Source of the DNA: Thalassotalea fonticola
GTDB lineage: Bacteria > Pseudomonadota > Gammaproteobacteria > Enterobacterales > Alteromonadaceae
Reading direction: 5' to 3'
DNA length: 64,000 nucleotides
NCBI RefSeq assembly: GCF_032911225.1
Contig: NZ_CP136600.1
Span: forward strand, 620,001 to 684,000
A program made the position numbers and the translations under genes. Each line of letters starts with the position of its first letter. The first letter of the stretch is position 1. The notes under the pieces were generated by a model, which made no database searches, was not told the origin of the DNA, and was given only the letters and a program-made list of their open reading frames with translations. Positions 44,342 to 52,034 of this stretch are shown piece after piece.

Positions 44342-44374
44342 AGCAATCATTAACGATAAGTGTTAATGATTGCT
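44342..44374. promoter_or_regulatory. Perfect 13-bp inverted repeat between RraA-like and dehydratase genes
   Basis: AGCAATCATTAAC and GTTAATGATTGCT flank a 7-nt loop. On the minus strand it lies 18 bases after the RraA-like stop and 136 bases before the dehydratase start. No T-run follows, so it may be an attenuating hairpin or an operator for the Weimberg-like genes. Confidence 0.55.
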
Positions 44375-44392
44375 AAACTTTTGCTTTGAAAT

Positions 44393-45049
44393 TTATAAAA
44401 CACCGTACTCTTTAAGGGCAGCAGTAGAAGACATACCGGCTTCGATGGCTTTACGAACAACATTTTCTTTCGCCGCTTTTTCTAATGCTTTTTCGATCAC
44501 TTGTTGCTCAAGCTTTTGTGGCACAATCAATACGCCATCCCTGTCACCAAACACTAAGTCTCCTGGCTCAATGCAAACACCTTCTATTTCAATTGCGCAT
44601 CGGAAGTTTTGCACGTAAGTGCGCACTCTAGAATCTTGAGCGTAGCCACCGGTGCTAAATACCGGCCAATTTTGTGCCAAAACCTGTGGTGTATCTCGAT
44701 GAGGGCCATTCACCACTGCGCCGACACCGCCGCGAGTACGAGCGGTTGCGGTAAGCAGTTCGCCCCATAACGCCGAGCTATTACTACCCGCAGAAATGTA
44801 AACTTCACCGGGCTCTATTTGATCTAATGCTTCGGTTAATAAACCGAAAGGTTTTTCCTGCTCGCCGTAAACATCACAGGTTAGCACTGGCATAGCACGG
44901 CCAGCGACTATCATTTGTGTTGTCATTGCTTGCACATCACGGGGAAGAAACTGGTGGTAATAGCCCAGTTCATCAAGAATATCGCCTACCACGGGCGTGT
45001 ATAATTTTTCACGCATTAACGCAAATAATTCAGTGTCATTGGTCCACAT
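44393..45049 (-). CDS. RraA-like / 4-hydroxy-4-methyl-2-oxoglutarate aldolase family protein
   Basis: A 218-residue RraA-fold protein. [10 protein letters not shown] near residue 20 and [16 protein letters not shown] near residues 107-122 are family blocks, with the [11 protein letters not shown] segment near the C-terminus. Relatives are either inhibitors of RNase E or metal-dependent aldolases/decarboxylases acting on 2-oxo acids; the extended C-terminal part and the sugar-acid context favour the enzymatic type. A 2-oxo-acid aldol or oxaloacetate activity would suit a pathway that yields pyruvate, but no reaction can be assigned. It lies 37 nt downstream of the uronate isomerase gene on the same strand. 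Confidence 0.75.
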   Translation of the reverse strand: MWTNDTELFALMREKLYTPVVGDILDELGYYHQFLPRDVQAMTTQMIVAGRAMPVLTCDVYGEQEKPFGLLTEALDQIEPGEVYISAGSNSSALWGELLTATARTRGGVGAVVNGPHRDTPQVLAQNWPVFSTGGYAQDSRVRTYVQNFRCAIEIEGVCIEPGDLVFGDRDGVLIVPQKLEQQVIEKALEKAAKENVVRKAIEAGMSSTAALKEYGVL

Positions 45050-45086
45050 AATGTATGTTTCCTAGTTAATCATTTATAAATAAGGG

Positions 45087-46493
45087 TTAAAAATTAAAAT
45101 AGTGTTTGGCATTGTGGTAACTGATGTTACTGACAATTTCGCCAAGCAAAGGAATGTCTTTCGGCAACAAGCCTTGCTCAACGTCGTGGGCGAGGAAGTT
45201 GCATAAAATACGGCGAAAATATTCATGCCGGGAAAATGATAAAAAGCTGCGCGAGTCAGTTAGCATGCCAACGAAACAACTTAATAAGCCTAAGGAACTG
45301 ATTGAACGAAATTGCTGTTCGAGACCTTCTTTTTGATCAAGAAACCACCAGGCCGCACCATGTTGCACTTTTCCCTTAATATCACCTTCGTTAAATGTAC
45401 CTGCCATGGTTGAGAATATTTCGTTATCAGCTGGATTGAGATTATACAAAATGGTTTTCGCCAGCTTATCTTGACCAGTCAGGTGGTCGAGAAAATTGCA
45501 TAGCGCTAAGGTGTTGTTATAACCACCTATGGTATCGAAACCTTTACCATGGCCGAGGGCGAGTACTTTTTTACTATTGGCGTCTCGTAAGGCGCCAATG
45601 TGTAATTGTTGTACCCAGCCTTTATCGGCATTGAGTTGTGAAACAAAAATCAAAATATCTGACGATAGGGCAATGGCTTGTTCTGCGGATAACACTTGCT
45701 CAGATCGAATCAGAGAAAATGCTTTCTCGACCATAGCTGGTTGGCCAGGACTAAATTGAAAATGGCTCAAGCCGACATCGGACAGGCGACAGCCTATATC
45801 GTGAAAATGTTGATGGCGATTGGCCACCACCAAAAGAAAGTCCTGATAAGTACTAATGGCTTGACCGACCGACTGACTCAACCTGTCGAGCGTGCTATTA
45901 AACTGAGCACTATTGTTTGTCGCCAGTAAACTATCGAGTCGAAATGTCGGTAACATTGTCAGTGAACCGTGGTTTTGACTGGCAAAATCTTGATGATGCT
46001 GCAATGAATCTGCCGGATCGTCGGTGGTACAGATAAGCTCGACATTACGTTGCTTTAGCAGCCCTCGGCTGGAAAAACTCGGCTGAGCCAACAATTCATT
46101 GCTTTGCTGATAAATTTCCGGTGCCGACTGAGACGTTAACATCTGCTCAATACCAAATGGATGTTGCAGCTCCATATGGGTCCAATGAAACAGGGGGTTG
46201 CCCATGGTATACGGCACGATGTTTGCCCACTGCATAAATTTATCTTGCGCAGCGGCATTACCGGTACAATATTTTTCGTTCACTCCCATGGCCCGCATAG
46301 CGCGCCATTTATAATGATCGTCTTCTAACCAGGCCTCAGATATATTGGCAAATTGTCGGTTATTAGCTACATCTTTTGCGGGTAAATGATTGTGGTAATC
46401 GATAATAGGTAAATTAGCTGCATAGTTAAAATACAGTTGCTCAGCGGTATCTGATTGCAACAAAAAGTCTTTAGCGATAAATGTTTTCATCAT
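45087..46493 (-). CDS. uxaC: Glucuronate/galacturonate isomerase
   Basis: A 469-residue uronate isomerase of the amidohydrolase superfamily, converting D-glucuronate to D-fructuronate. IIDYHNHLPAKDVANN near residue 32 carries the His-x-His metal site; CTTDDPADSL, HIGALRDANSK and MLTDSRSFLSFSRHEYFRR are further family blocks. The length matches UxaC. The open frame starts at a TTG at 46496; the ATG at 46493 (or the adjacent one at 46490) is more likely. It begins a few bases after the UxuA stop, so the two are coupled. Glucuronic acid is a known branch of many brown-algal fucans, which explains its presence here. Confidence 0.93.
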   Translation of the reverse strand: MMKTFIAKDFLLQSDTAEQLYFNYAANLPIIDYHNHLPAKDVANNRQFANISEAWLEDDHYKWRAMRAMGVNEKYCTGNAAAQDKFMQWANIVPYTMGNPLFHWTHMELQHPFGIEQMLTSQSAPEIYQQSNELLAQPSFSSRGLLKQRNVELICTTDDPADSLQHHQDFASQNHGSLTMLPTFRLDSLLATNNSAQFNSTLDRLSQSVGQAISTYQDFLLVVANRHQHFHDIGCRLSDVGLSHFQFSPGQPAMVEKAFSLIRSEQVLSAEQAIALSSDILIFVSQLNADKGWVQQLHIGALRDANSKKVLALGHGKGFDTIGGYNNTLALCNFLDHLTGQDKLAKTILYNLNPADNEIFSTMAGTFNEGDIKGKVQHGAAWWFLDQKEGLEQQFRSISSLGLLSCFVGMLTDSRSFLSFSRHEYFRRILCNFLAHDVEQGLLPKDIPLLGEIVSNISYHNAKHYFNF

Positions 46494-46501
46494 CAAACCC
46501 G

Positions 46502-47599
46502 TTACTTACCAACGACTTGTTGAAATGCCGCTCTCATATAACCCATAGCAAACGCCATGCCGGCATGCCAGGGAGCATCACAAGTCATTAACGGGGTATG
46601 ATCTGGAATGAGAATGCCATCATAATTATTGGCTTTGAGTATCTCTAACACCTTGACCATATCGATGTCGCCATCGTCAATGAAGGTTTCATCATAGTGA
46701 GGAACTTTACCGCGCACATTACGAAAATGAATGTAACTGATGGCTTCACGCCGGCTAAAGGTATCAACGGCCTGATAAACGTCACCTTCAGTCATTTCAG
46801 CAATTGTGCCTAAACAAAATTCTAAGCTGTTGCTGCGACTTGGCTCGATATCGAGTAATTTGTGGTACATATCGGGTTGATAGACCAAACGTGGTGATTT
46901 ACGAACAATTGGCATTGGTGGATCGTCCGGATGCGCGGCTAAACGCACCCCAGCTTCTTCCGCTACCGGCACTAAGTTCTTTAAAAACCATTGTAATCGC
47001 TGCCAAAGTACGTCGTGTGGAATAAAGTCGATATCTCCCGTTGGCTTCGCTTGCTCTTTGTCTTGCGGCAACTGCATATTCCAAACCATACCATTTGGGA
47101 TCGGGGTATCATCGACCTCTCGCATATAGACACTATTGGCGTTGCCGCGAGCAACAGGGCCAACTTTGCGGCTACAAACCCCGGCTAATGAAAAGTTATA
47201 ACCAAATACTGGAATGCCGACTTTACCTACATTGCGGATAATTTCCTGCAAGCCCTGCATTTGTTGTTCTTTGTTCGGGCCATCTAACAAAATATCTGAC
47301 CACATGGCCGGATCGAAATTTTCAATCGCCCAAATTTTTAAGCCATGAGCTTCAACTTCTGCTTTAAGTTTGGTTAGGCCGGCAAGCGTCCATATAGGGT
47401 CTTCGGCACCTTTGGCAACGCCCCAGCCGCCAGTATCACCAACCGGCTGATTTGAGTCTTGCTGTTCTTTTTCGCTCGATCCTGCTTTGTTAAAATAGTC
47501 GCATAAATGCACCACTAAGTGGGTTGCACCACACTGACGGGCAAAGTCATAATGTTCGGCATTGAGTTGATGCCGATAAAGGCCAAATCCCAATTTCAT
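46502..47599 (-). CDS. uxuA: Mannonate dehydratase
   Basis: A 365-residue TIM-barrel enzyme that dehydrates D-mannonate to 2-keto-3-deoxy-D-gluconate. MKLGFGLYRH at the start, WAIENFDPAMW, the RLAAHPDDPPMP metal-ligand block, the SLEFCLGTIAEM block and the YIHFRNVRG segment are family features. The length is slightly shorter than the E. coli enzyme but normal for many marine bacteria. Gene order with uxaC downstream and a transporter upstream makes it part of a glucuronate operon. The product would be phosphorylated by the PfkB kinase at 56033. Confidence 0.92.
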   Translation of the reverse strand: MKLGFGLYRHQLNAEHYDFARQCGATHLVVHLCDYFNKAGSSEKEQQDSNQPVGDTGGWGVAKGAEDPIWTLAGLTKLKAEVEAHGLKIWAIENFDPAMWSDILLDGPNKEQQMQGLQEIIRNVGKVGIPVFGYNFSLAGVCSRKVGPVARGNANSVYMREVDDTPIPNGMVWNMQLPQDKEQAKPTGDIDFIPHDVLWQRLQWFLKNLVPVAEEAGVRLAAHPDDPPMPIVRKSPRLVYQPDMYHKLLDIEPSRSNSLEFCLGTIAEMTEGDVYQAVDTFSRREAISYIHFRNVRGKVPHYDETFIDDGDIDMVKVLEILKANNYDGILIPDHTPLMTCDAPWHAGMAFAMGYMRAAFQQVVGK

Positions 47600-47632
47600 A
47601 ATATATACCTCTAATAAAAATTTTTGTTCAAA

Positions 47633-48919
47633 TTACAGCTTGCTTAAATCTTCAATCAACCCCAGTACCGCTAAGCTACTCATGTACAGGGCAAATGCTA
47701 AAATGACAGTAACAATGACATAGTCTTTTCTGCTGTTTTTATCGCTGGCCATAATAGTTTCCCGGCTGGTTAAATACACCAGACCGCCAAGCACAACCGG
47801 CAACACCATGGCGATACAGGCTTGCGACATCAACATCAAAAATATCGGTTTAACGCCGAAGATAACGCCGAGCAAACTGCTCAACGAAAGAATCAATAAC
47901 AGTATGCGATTGCGACAGGTTTTAACGTTGCGGGGAATGCCCTGGTAATCGTCAATGATCCAGGGGATCACCAGTAAATTTGGCAAATGCGAAGAGACTC
48001 CAGCGGCGATCACACCAATGACAAAAATGCTTAAGGCCAGTTCGCCAAATAATGGCTCCAGCATAGGGATCATTTCGGCAATGCGATTTAATTGTAATCC
48101 CTGTTCATGTAGCGTTGATGCGGCGGTGATCATCACCGCGGCACTGACAATAAACATTAACGACGCACTGACCCCCGCGTCCCGACGCTCAATAGCGGCA
48201 TCTTTCATGGTCCAGCCTAATTCTTTGACTAATCCGGTACGGATAACCAGAACATAAACAGATACGGTAGTGCCCACCATACCGGCCATAACCACAAAAG
48301 AATTATTATCACTACCCGCAGCTTGTTCCGGTAATTTGGGTATTAATCCCTGGGCTATTTCGGCAAAGGGTGGCAAGTCAATCAGCATAGTGGTGATGAA
48401 AGCCAATGCCATGGTTGCCACCAGGATAGCGAGGATTTTTTCAAAGGTGTGGGTATCCCCTGAAAAAGCCAGCGCATAAACAGTTGTCGCCACAATAAGC
48501 GCACACCAAGAGGTGGATAGTCCCCCTTCAAGCCATGTTGTGGTCCAAACATTGAGCACATCGGCAACAATACCTAGTACGCCCATCAGTGCACTGACGA
48601 TGATGGTGGCTAAAATCAGCAAAGTAATGAGAGCAAAAGGCTTACTAATATGTTGCCTGAAACCCTCTAACAGCGTCATTCCTGTCACCATAGTAAAGCG
48701 ACTGGCAAGTGACATCAGATAATAGGTGATCAAGCAACTGAGCAATAACGCCCAGAGTAAATCCAGACCAAAAATCGCGCCTGATTTTGACATTGAAGTA
48801 ATGCTGCCGGTGCCAACGTTATAGCCGATCAGGAAAATACCCGGTAACAGCGATGCGATTATTTGCTTAAAAGCATTAGGCTTAGTGGTAGATTTTGCAT
48901 AATTTGCTGTGCTATTCAT
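47633..48919 (-). CDS. NRAMP-fold transporter lacking the usual metal-binding motifs
   Basis: A 428-residue membrane protein with about 11 hydrophobic segments and NRAMP-like spacing (SLLPGIFLIGY, then FGLDLLWALLLS). The ATG at 48919 behind GAGGTAAAG is used; an open extension of 79 residues to 49156 overlaps the SDR gene and lacks sense as protein. The metal-binding Asp-Pro-Gly-Asn of helix 1 reads GYNVGTGS, and the Met-Pro-His of helix 6 is missing (GMVGTTVSVYV). Canonical Mn/Fe transport is therefore unlikely. Its place between uxuA and the SDR, in an operon for uronate use, suggests uptake of a uronate or sugar acid. That function is inferred, not shown. Confidence 0.8.
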   Translation of the reverse strand: MNSTANYAKSTTKPNAFKQIIASLLPGIFLIGYNVGTGSITSMSKSGAIFGLDLLWALLLSCLITYYLMSLASRFTMVTGMTLLEGFRQHISKPFALITLLILATIIVSALMGVLGIVADVLNVWTTTWLEGGLSTSWCALIVATTVYALAFSGDTHTFEKILAILVATMALAFITTMLIDLPPFAEIAQGLIPKLPEQAAGSDNNSFVVMAGMVGTTVSVYVLVIRTGLVKELGWTMKDAAIERRDAGVSASLMFIVSAAVMITAASTLHEQGLQLNRIAEMIPMLEPLFGELALSIFVIGVIAAGVSSHLPNLLVIPWIIDDYQGIPRNVKTCRNRILLLILSLSSLLGVIFGVKPIFLMLMSQACIAMVLPVVLGGLVYLTSRETIMASDKNSRKDYVIVTVILAFALYMSSLAVLGLIEDLSKL

Positions 48920-48938
48920 CTTTACCTCTTGTTTTAAT

Positions 48939-49700
48939 TTAAAAGCCGATTGAGTTGCCGCCGTCGACCGGTAAACAAATACCGGTAATAAAAGCCGCGG
49001 CATCGGATGCCAGGAAGGTTGCGGCATGACCAATATCGGTTGGTGAACCAAAGCGCTGCATCGGTGTTCGTTGCAGTATTCGCTGTTCTCGTTCAGGGTC
49101 TTTGGCCATGATGTCCAGGAACATTTTTGATTCGATAAAACCGGGAGCGATGGCATTAATTCGTACCCCGGAAGATGAATATTCAGAAGCGAGTGTGCGG
49201 GTCAAACCTAACAGACCACTTTTAGAGCTGCTATAAGCGCTAACTTCAGGCAGGCCAAACAGTGCAGACATTGAGCTGATGTTGATAATAGAGCCTGTGC
49301 CACGAGGGATCATATGTTGCAAACAAAGTTTGCTTAGCGAGAAAACTCCGACCAGGTTGGTTTCAATAACAGCGCTAAACTCTTGCTCACTGGTGTCTAA
49401 TGCCGGTTTTTTACAATGCTTGCCGGCGTTATTCACCAGAATGTCTAGTTTGCCGAATGTGGCCAGCACCTCGCTAATTAATTGTTCTCGTTGCACTGGA
49501 TCATCAACATCATTTACCCGGTAATGGGCATCTTCACCTAATTGCTGACATGCCATTTGCAAAGAGCTTTGCTCTCGACCGGTGATCACTACGGTTGCTC
49601 CGGCGCGGATAAATTGCTCGGCAATACCGTAACCAATACCACGACTGCCACCGGTGATTAACGCCACTTTTGATTGTAATGATTGTGCAGGGTAGGACAT
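48939..49700 (-). CDS. SDR dehydrogenase, candidate fructuronate reductase
   Basis: A 253-residue short-chain dehydrogenase. TGGSRGIG (16-23), NNAG (90-93) and Tyr156-Lys160 (YSSSK) are present. The pattern resembles gluconate 5-dehydrogenase/KduD and the SDR-type fructuronate reductases found in Gram-positive uronate operons. It heads the minus-strand operon with the transporter, uxuA and uxaC. No UxuB of the long-chain mannitol dehydrogenase type is in the window, so this enzyme is the best candidate to reduce fructuronate to mannonate. The start follows AGAGAAC, and the gene ends 19 nt before the transporter start. Confidence 0.75.
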   Translation of the reverse strand: MSYPAQSLQSKVALITGGSRGIGYGIAEQFIRAGATVVITGREQSSLQMACQQLGEDAHYRVNDVDDPVQREQLISEVLATFGKLDILVNNAGKHCKKPALDTSEQEFSAVIETNLVGVFSLSKLCLQHMIPRGTGSIINISSMSALFGLPEVSAYSSSKSGLLGLTRTLASEYSSSGVRINAIAPGFIESKMFLDIMAKDPEREQRILQRTPMQRFGSPTDIGHAATFLASDAAAFITGICLPVDGGNSIGF

Positions 49701-49997
49701 GAATGTTCTCTAGTTTTATGATTGTTTATTAATGTTAAGAACAAAAATTGAAAGATACTTCCCCTAGACAAACCAAAAACGATACTTTTTTAACTGATTT
49801 GAGCTGCACGTTATTTGCTTAAACACCAGCTTTGATATTTTCAGCCAGTATTGAACGCCAAAAGGTATCACTTGTATTTCTCTGTAAGAGAGTAATCGTT
49901 AAAAAAGTACTGGTATTGCTACGCGTCAGGCTTAGTTCAGTTACCGGGGTTAACGTTATAGTAATGGTTAAATTTATTATCTTAACCGAGATTTATT
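49701..49997. promoter_or_regulatory. Divergent promoter region with a palindrome
   Basis: A 297-base gap between two divergent SDR genes. No gene is supported. GGTTAA and TTAACC (49966-49971 and 49982-49987) form an inverted repeat around an AT core, ending 10 bases before the plus-strand start at 49998. It could block translation initiation or transcription of that gene. Confidence 0.4.
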
Positions 49998-50816
49998 ATG
50001 ACCATCAGCAGCGCCGCGCCATCAACCGACGTAGAACCTAAACTTGCTATCGTGACCGGAGGCAGTTCCGGCATTGGCGCAGAACTGGCGATTTCACTGG
50101 CAAAAAATGGCTGGGATGTGGCGATCACTTACGCAGGTAACGAGCAGGGCGCCATTGATGTCACCCAGGCGATAGAAAGTGCCGGTCAACGTAGTTTTTA
50201 TCAACGTTGTGATGTTGGCTATAGCGCACAAGTGAATGATTTTGTTGGCGCTGTGGTGAAACATTTTGACATGGTGCCAAACTTATTGGTGAATAACGCC
50301 GGCTGTCAAACCTGGGCACCGTTTCTTGAATTGCAAGAAGACGATTGGGACCGAGTGATCCGCACCAACCTCAAAGGTTGCTTTCTGTTCTCGCAAGCGG
50401 TTGCGCGAGTGATGGTGGCTGATAAACGTGGTGGCGCCATTGTCAATATCGGCTCCGGTTGTAATAAAGAGCCATTTCCTAATCTGGTCGATTACACCGC
50501 TTCCAAAGGAGGGATGGAAATGCTGACGCGCTCAGCGGCTATTGAGTTAGGCAAATACGGTATTCGGGTCAACTGTGTTGCCCCTGGCGGCATTGAAATT
50601 GAACGAACACGTCTGGAAGCGCCAGATTATGCCGATACCTGGGGCGAAATTGCACCACTTGGTCGAGTTGGTTACCCAGATGATATTTATAATGCGGTAG
50701 ATTTCTTTGCATCAGCCTCTTCAAGTTTTGTCACCGGACAAACCATTTGGGTCGATGGCGGTGTATTTACCGCACCAAACTGGCCTTATAAACAAGATTA
50801 CGTAGCCAAGTATTAA
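49998..50816 (+). CDS. SDR dehydrogenase (glucose-1-dehydrogenase-like)
   Basis: A 272-residue short-chain dehydrogenase. TGGSSGIG (20-27), NNAG (99-102), Ser153, Tyr166 and Lys170 (YTASK) are present. A C-terminal extension of about 15 residues (APNWPYKQDYVAKY) goes past the usual VDGG end. The pattern is close to glucose/galactose 1-dehydrogenases, so it might provide the pentose dehydrogenase missing from the Weimberg-like run. It is divergent from the uronate operon and 81 bp upstream of the RND adaptor gene. The substrate is unproven. Confidence 0.7.
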   Translation: MTISSAAPSTDVEPKLAIVTGGSSGIGAELAISLAKNGWDVAITYAGNEQGAIDVTQAIESAGQRSFYQRCDVGYSAQVNDFVGAVVKHFDMVPNLLVNNAGCQTWAPFLELQEDDWDRVIRTNLKGCFLFSQAVARVMVADKRGGAIVNIGSGCNKEPFPNLVDYTASKGGMEMLTRSAAIELGKYGIRVNCVAPGGIEIERTRLEAPDYADTWGEIAPLGRVGYPDDIYNAVDFFASASSSFVTGQTIWVDGGVFTAPNWPYKQDYVAKY

Positions 50817-50897
50817 AATCTAAATTCAATTCAGATTGCTTTAAGCCTTCTTCGATAAGATTAAATTATAAATTTTTATTATTATCCGGAAGGTTTA

Positions 50898-52007
50898 ATG
50901 TTGTCGCTTATATCTCACTCTCGTATTTTTGCTTATATCGCGCTATTTTTCTCACTGTTATTGGTTTCTGGTTGCGACGACGTGGTCGAAGCGGAAGCAG
51001 TATCCGAACCAATAAAAGCGATTAAATACCTGCAGATCAACCCGGAAATATCTGCATTGGAGCGCAAACTTTCTGGTTACATCAAAGCCGTGCAGCGCTC
51101 CGATCTGTCATTTCAGGTTTCCGGCCAATTACTGAGCTTAAATGTTGAAGTGGGTGATCATGTTGAAGTAGAACAATCGCTGGCGATATTAGACCCAGCA
51201 CCTTATCAATTTCGGGTTCAACAAGCGCAAGCTGAACTTGCCAGCGCCAACGCCCAACATAAAAAAAGCAAAGAAAACTATCTACGGCAAAAGTCGGTGT
51301 TTGACAAAAACATCATTAATCAAAATGCCATGGACAGTGCCTTAGCAGAATATGAACAAGCACAAAGCTCGGTACAATTGTCAGCATCTAAACTGGCGCT
51401 GGCGCAACGAGATTTAGCCAATACCGTGCTGAAAGCGCCGTTTTCCGGAATGATCACCAGACGAGACTACCAATCATTTGAAGAAATACCGGCACGCCAA
51501 CCTGTGCTGGAAATTCAAGGTGAACGCGACTTTGAAGTTTCTTTTTTGGTGCCAAGTAACCTTATTGGAAAAATCAGACAAGGCAGTAAACTCAATGTTC
51601 GTATTCCTGTTCTAGGAGATACTAGACAACAAGCACTAGTCAATAAACTCGGGTTTAAAGCCGATGTCAGGGGCGCTTTTCCGGTCAGTGCTGTCATCCA
51701 ATCGCCGGATCAAAATATAAAGTCAGGCATGGCGGCGGATGTGTTTATCGATGTGAGTCATAAGAATGAAATCATTCTGGTGCCTGAATCAGCGGTAGTT
51801 ATTGCCGCTAATAACGAAGAGCAAGTATTTGTTTTTGATAACAAAAATAATCAGGTGCATGCGCGTACTATTGTTAGCCAAGTTGTCGATATGAATACTT
51901 TACAAGTGACTAAAGGCTTATCTTCAGGGGAAATTATCTGTGTTGCCGGAGCCGAGTTTTTACGCGATGGCCAAGTGGTGAGTTTATATCAAGCTCCTCA
52001 ACAATAA
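50898..52007 (+). CDS. RND efflux periplasmic adaptor (lipoprotein)
   Basis: A 369-residue membrane-fusion protein. A lipobox VSGC (Cys26) ends the signal sequence, so it is anchored by lipid in the periplasm. The biotinyl-lipoyl-like halves (LSFQVSGQLLSLNVEVGDHVE and VLKAPFSGMITRR) flank a helical hairpin with many Gln and Ala residues (LASANAQHKKSKENY), followed by beta-barrel and membrane-proximal domains. It pairs with the permease starting 27 nt downstream. No outer-membrane channel gene is present, so a TolC encoded elsewhere is expected. Why it sits among sugar genes is not clear. Confidence 0.9.
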   Translation: MLSLISHSRIFAYIALFFSLLLVSGCDDVVEAEAVSEPIKAIKYLQINPEISALERKLSGYIKAVQRSDLSFQVSGQLLSLNVEVGDHVEVEQSLAILDPAPYQFRVQQAQAELASANAQHKKSKENYLRQKSVFDKNIINQNAMDSALAEYEQAQSSVQLSASKLALAQRDLANTVLKAPFSGMITRRDYQSFEEIPARQPVLEIQGERDFEVSFLVPSNLIGKIRQGSKLNVRIPVLGDTRQQALVNKLGFKADVRGAFPVSAVIQSPDQNIKSGMAADVFIDVSHKNEIILVPESAVVIAANNEEQVFVFDNKNNQVHARTIVSQVVDMNTLQVTKGLSSGEIICVAGAEFLRDGQVVSLYQAPQQ

Positions 52008-52034
52008 TTTAGTGTCTAGCAAAAGGACGTTTTT

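Noticed and set aside
48920..49156. N-terminal 79-residue extension of the NRAMP-like protein
   Set aside because: It overlaps the SDR gene in another frame, has no homology-like pattern, and a well-placed GAGGTAAAG lies before the internal ATG at 48919.
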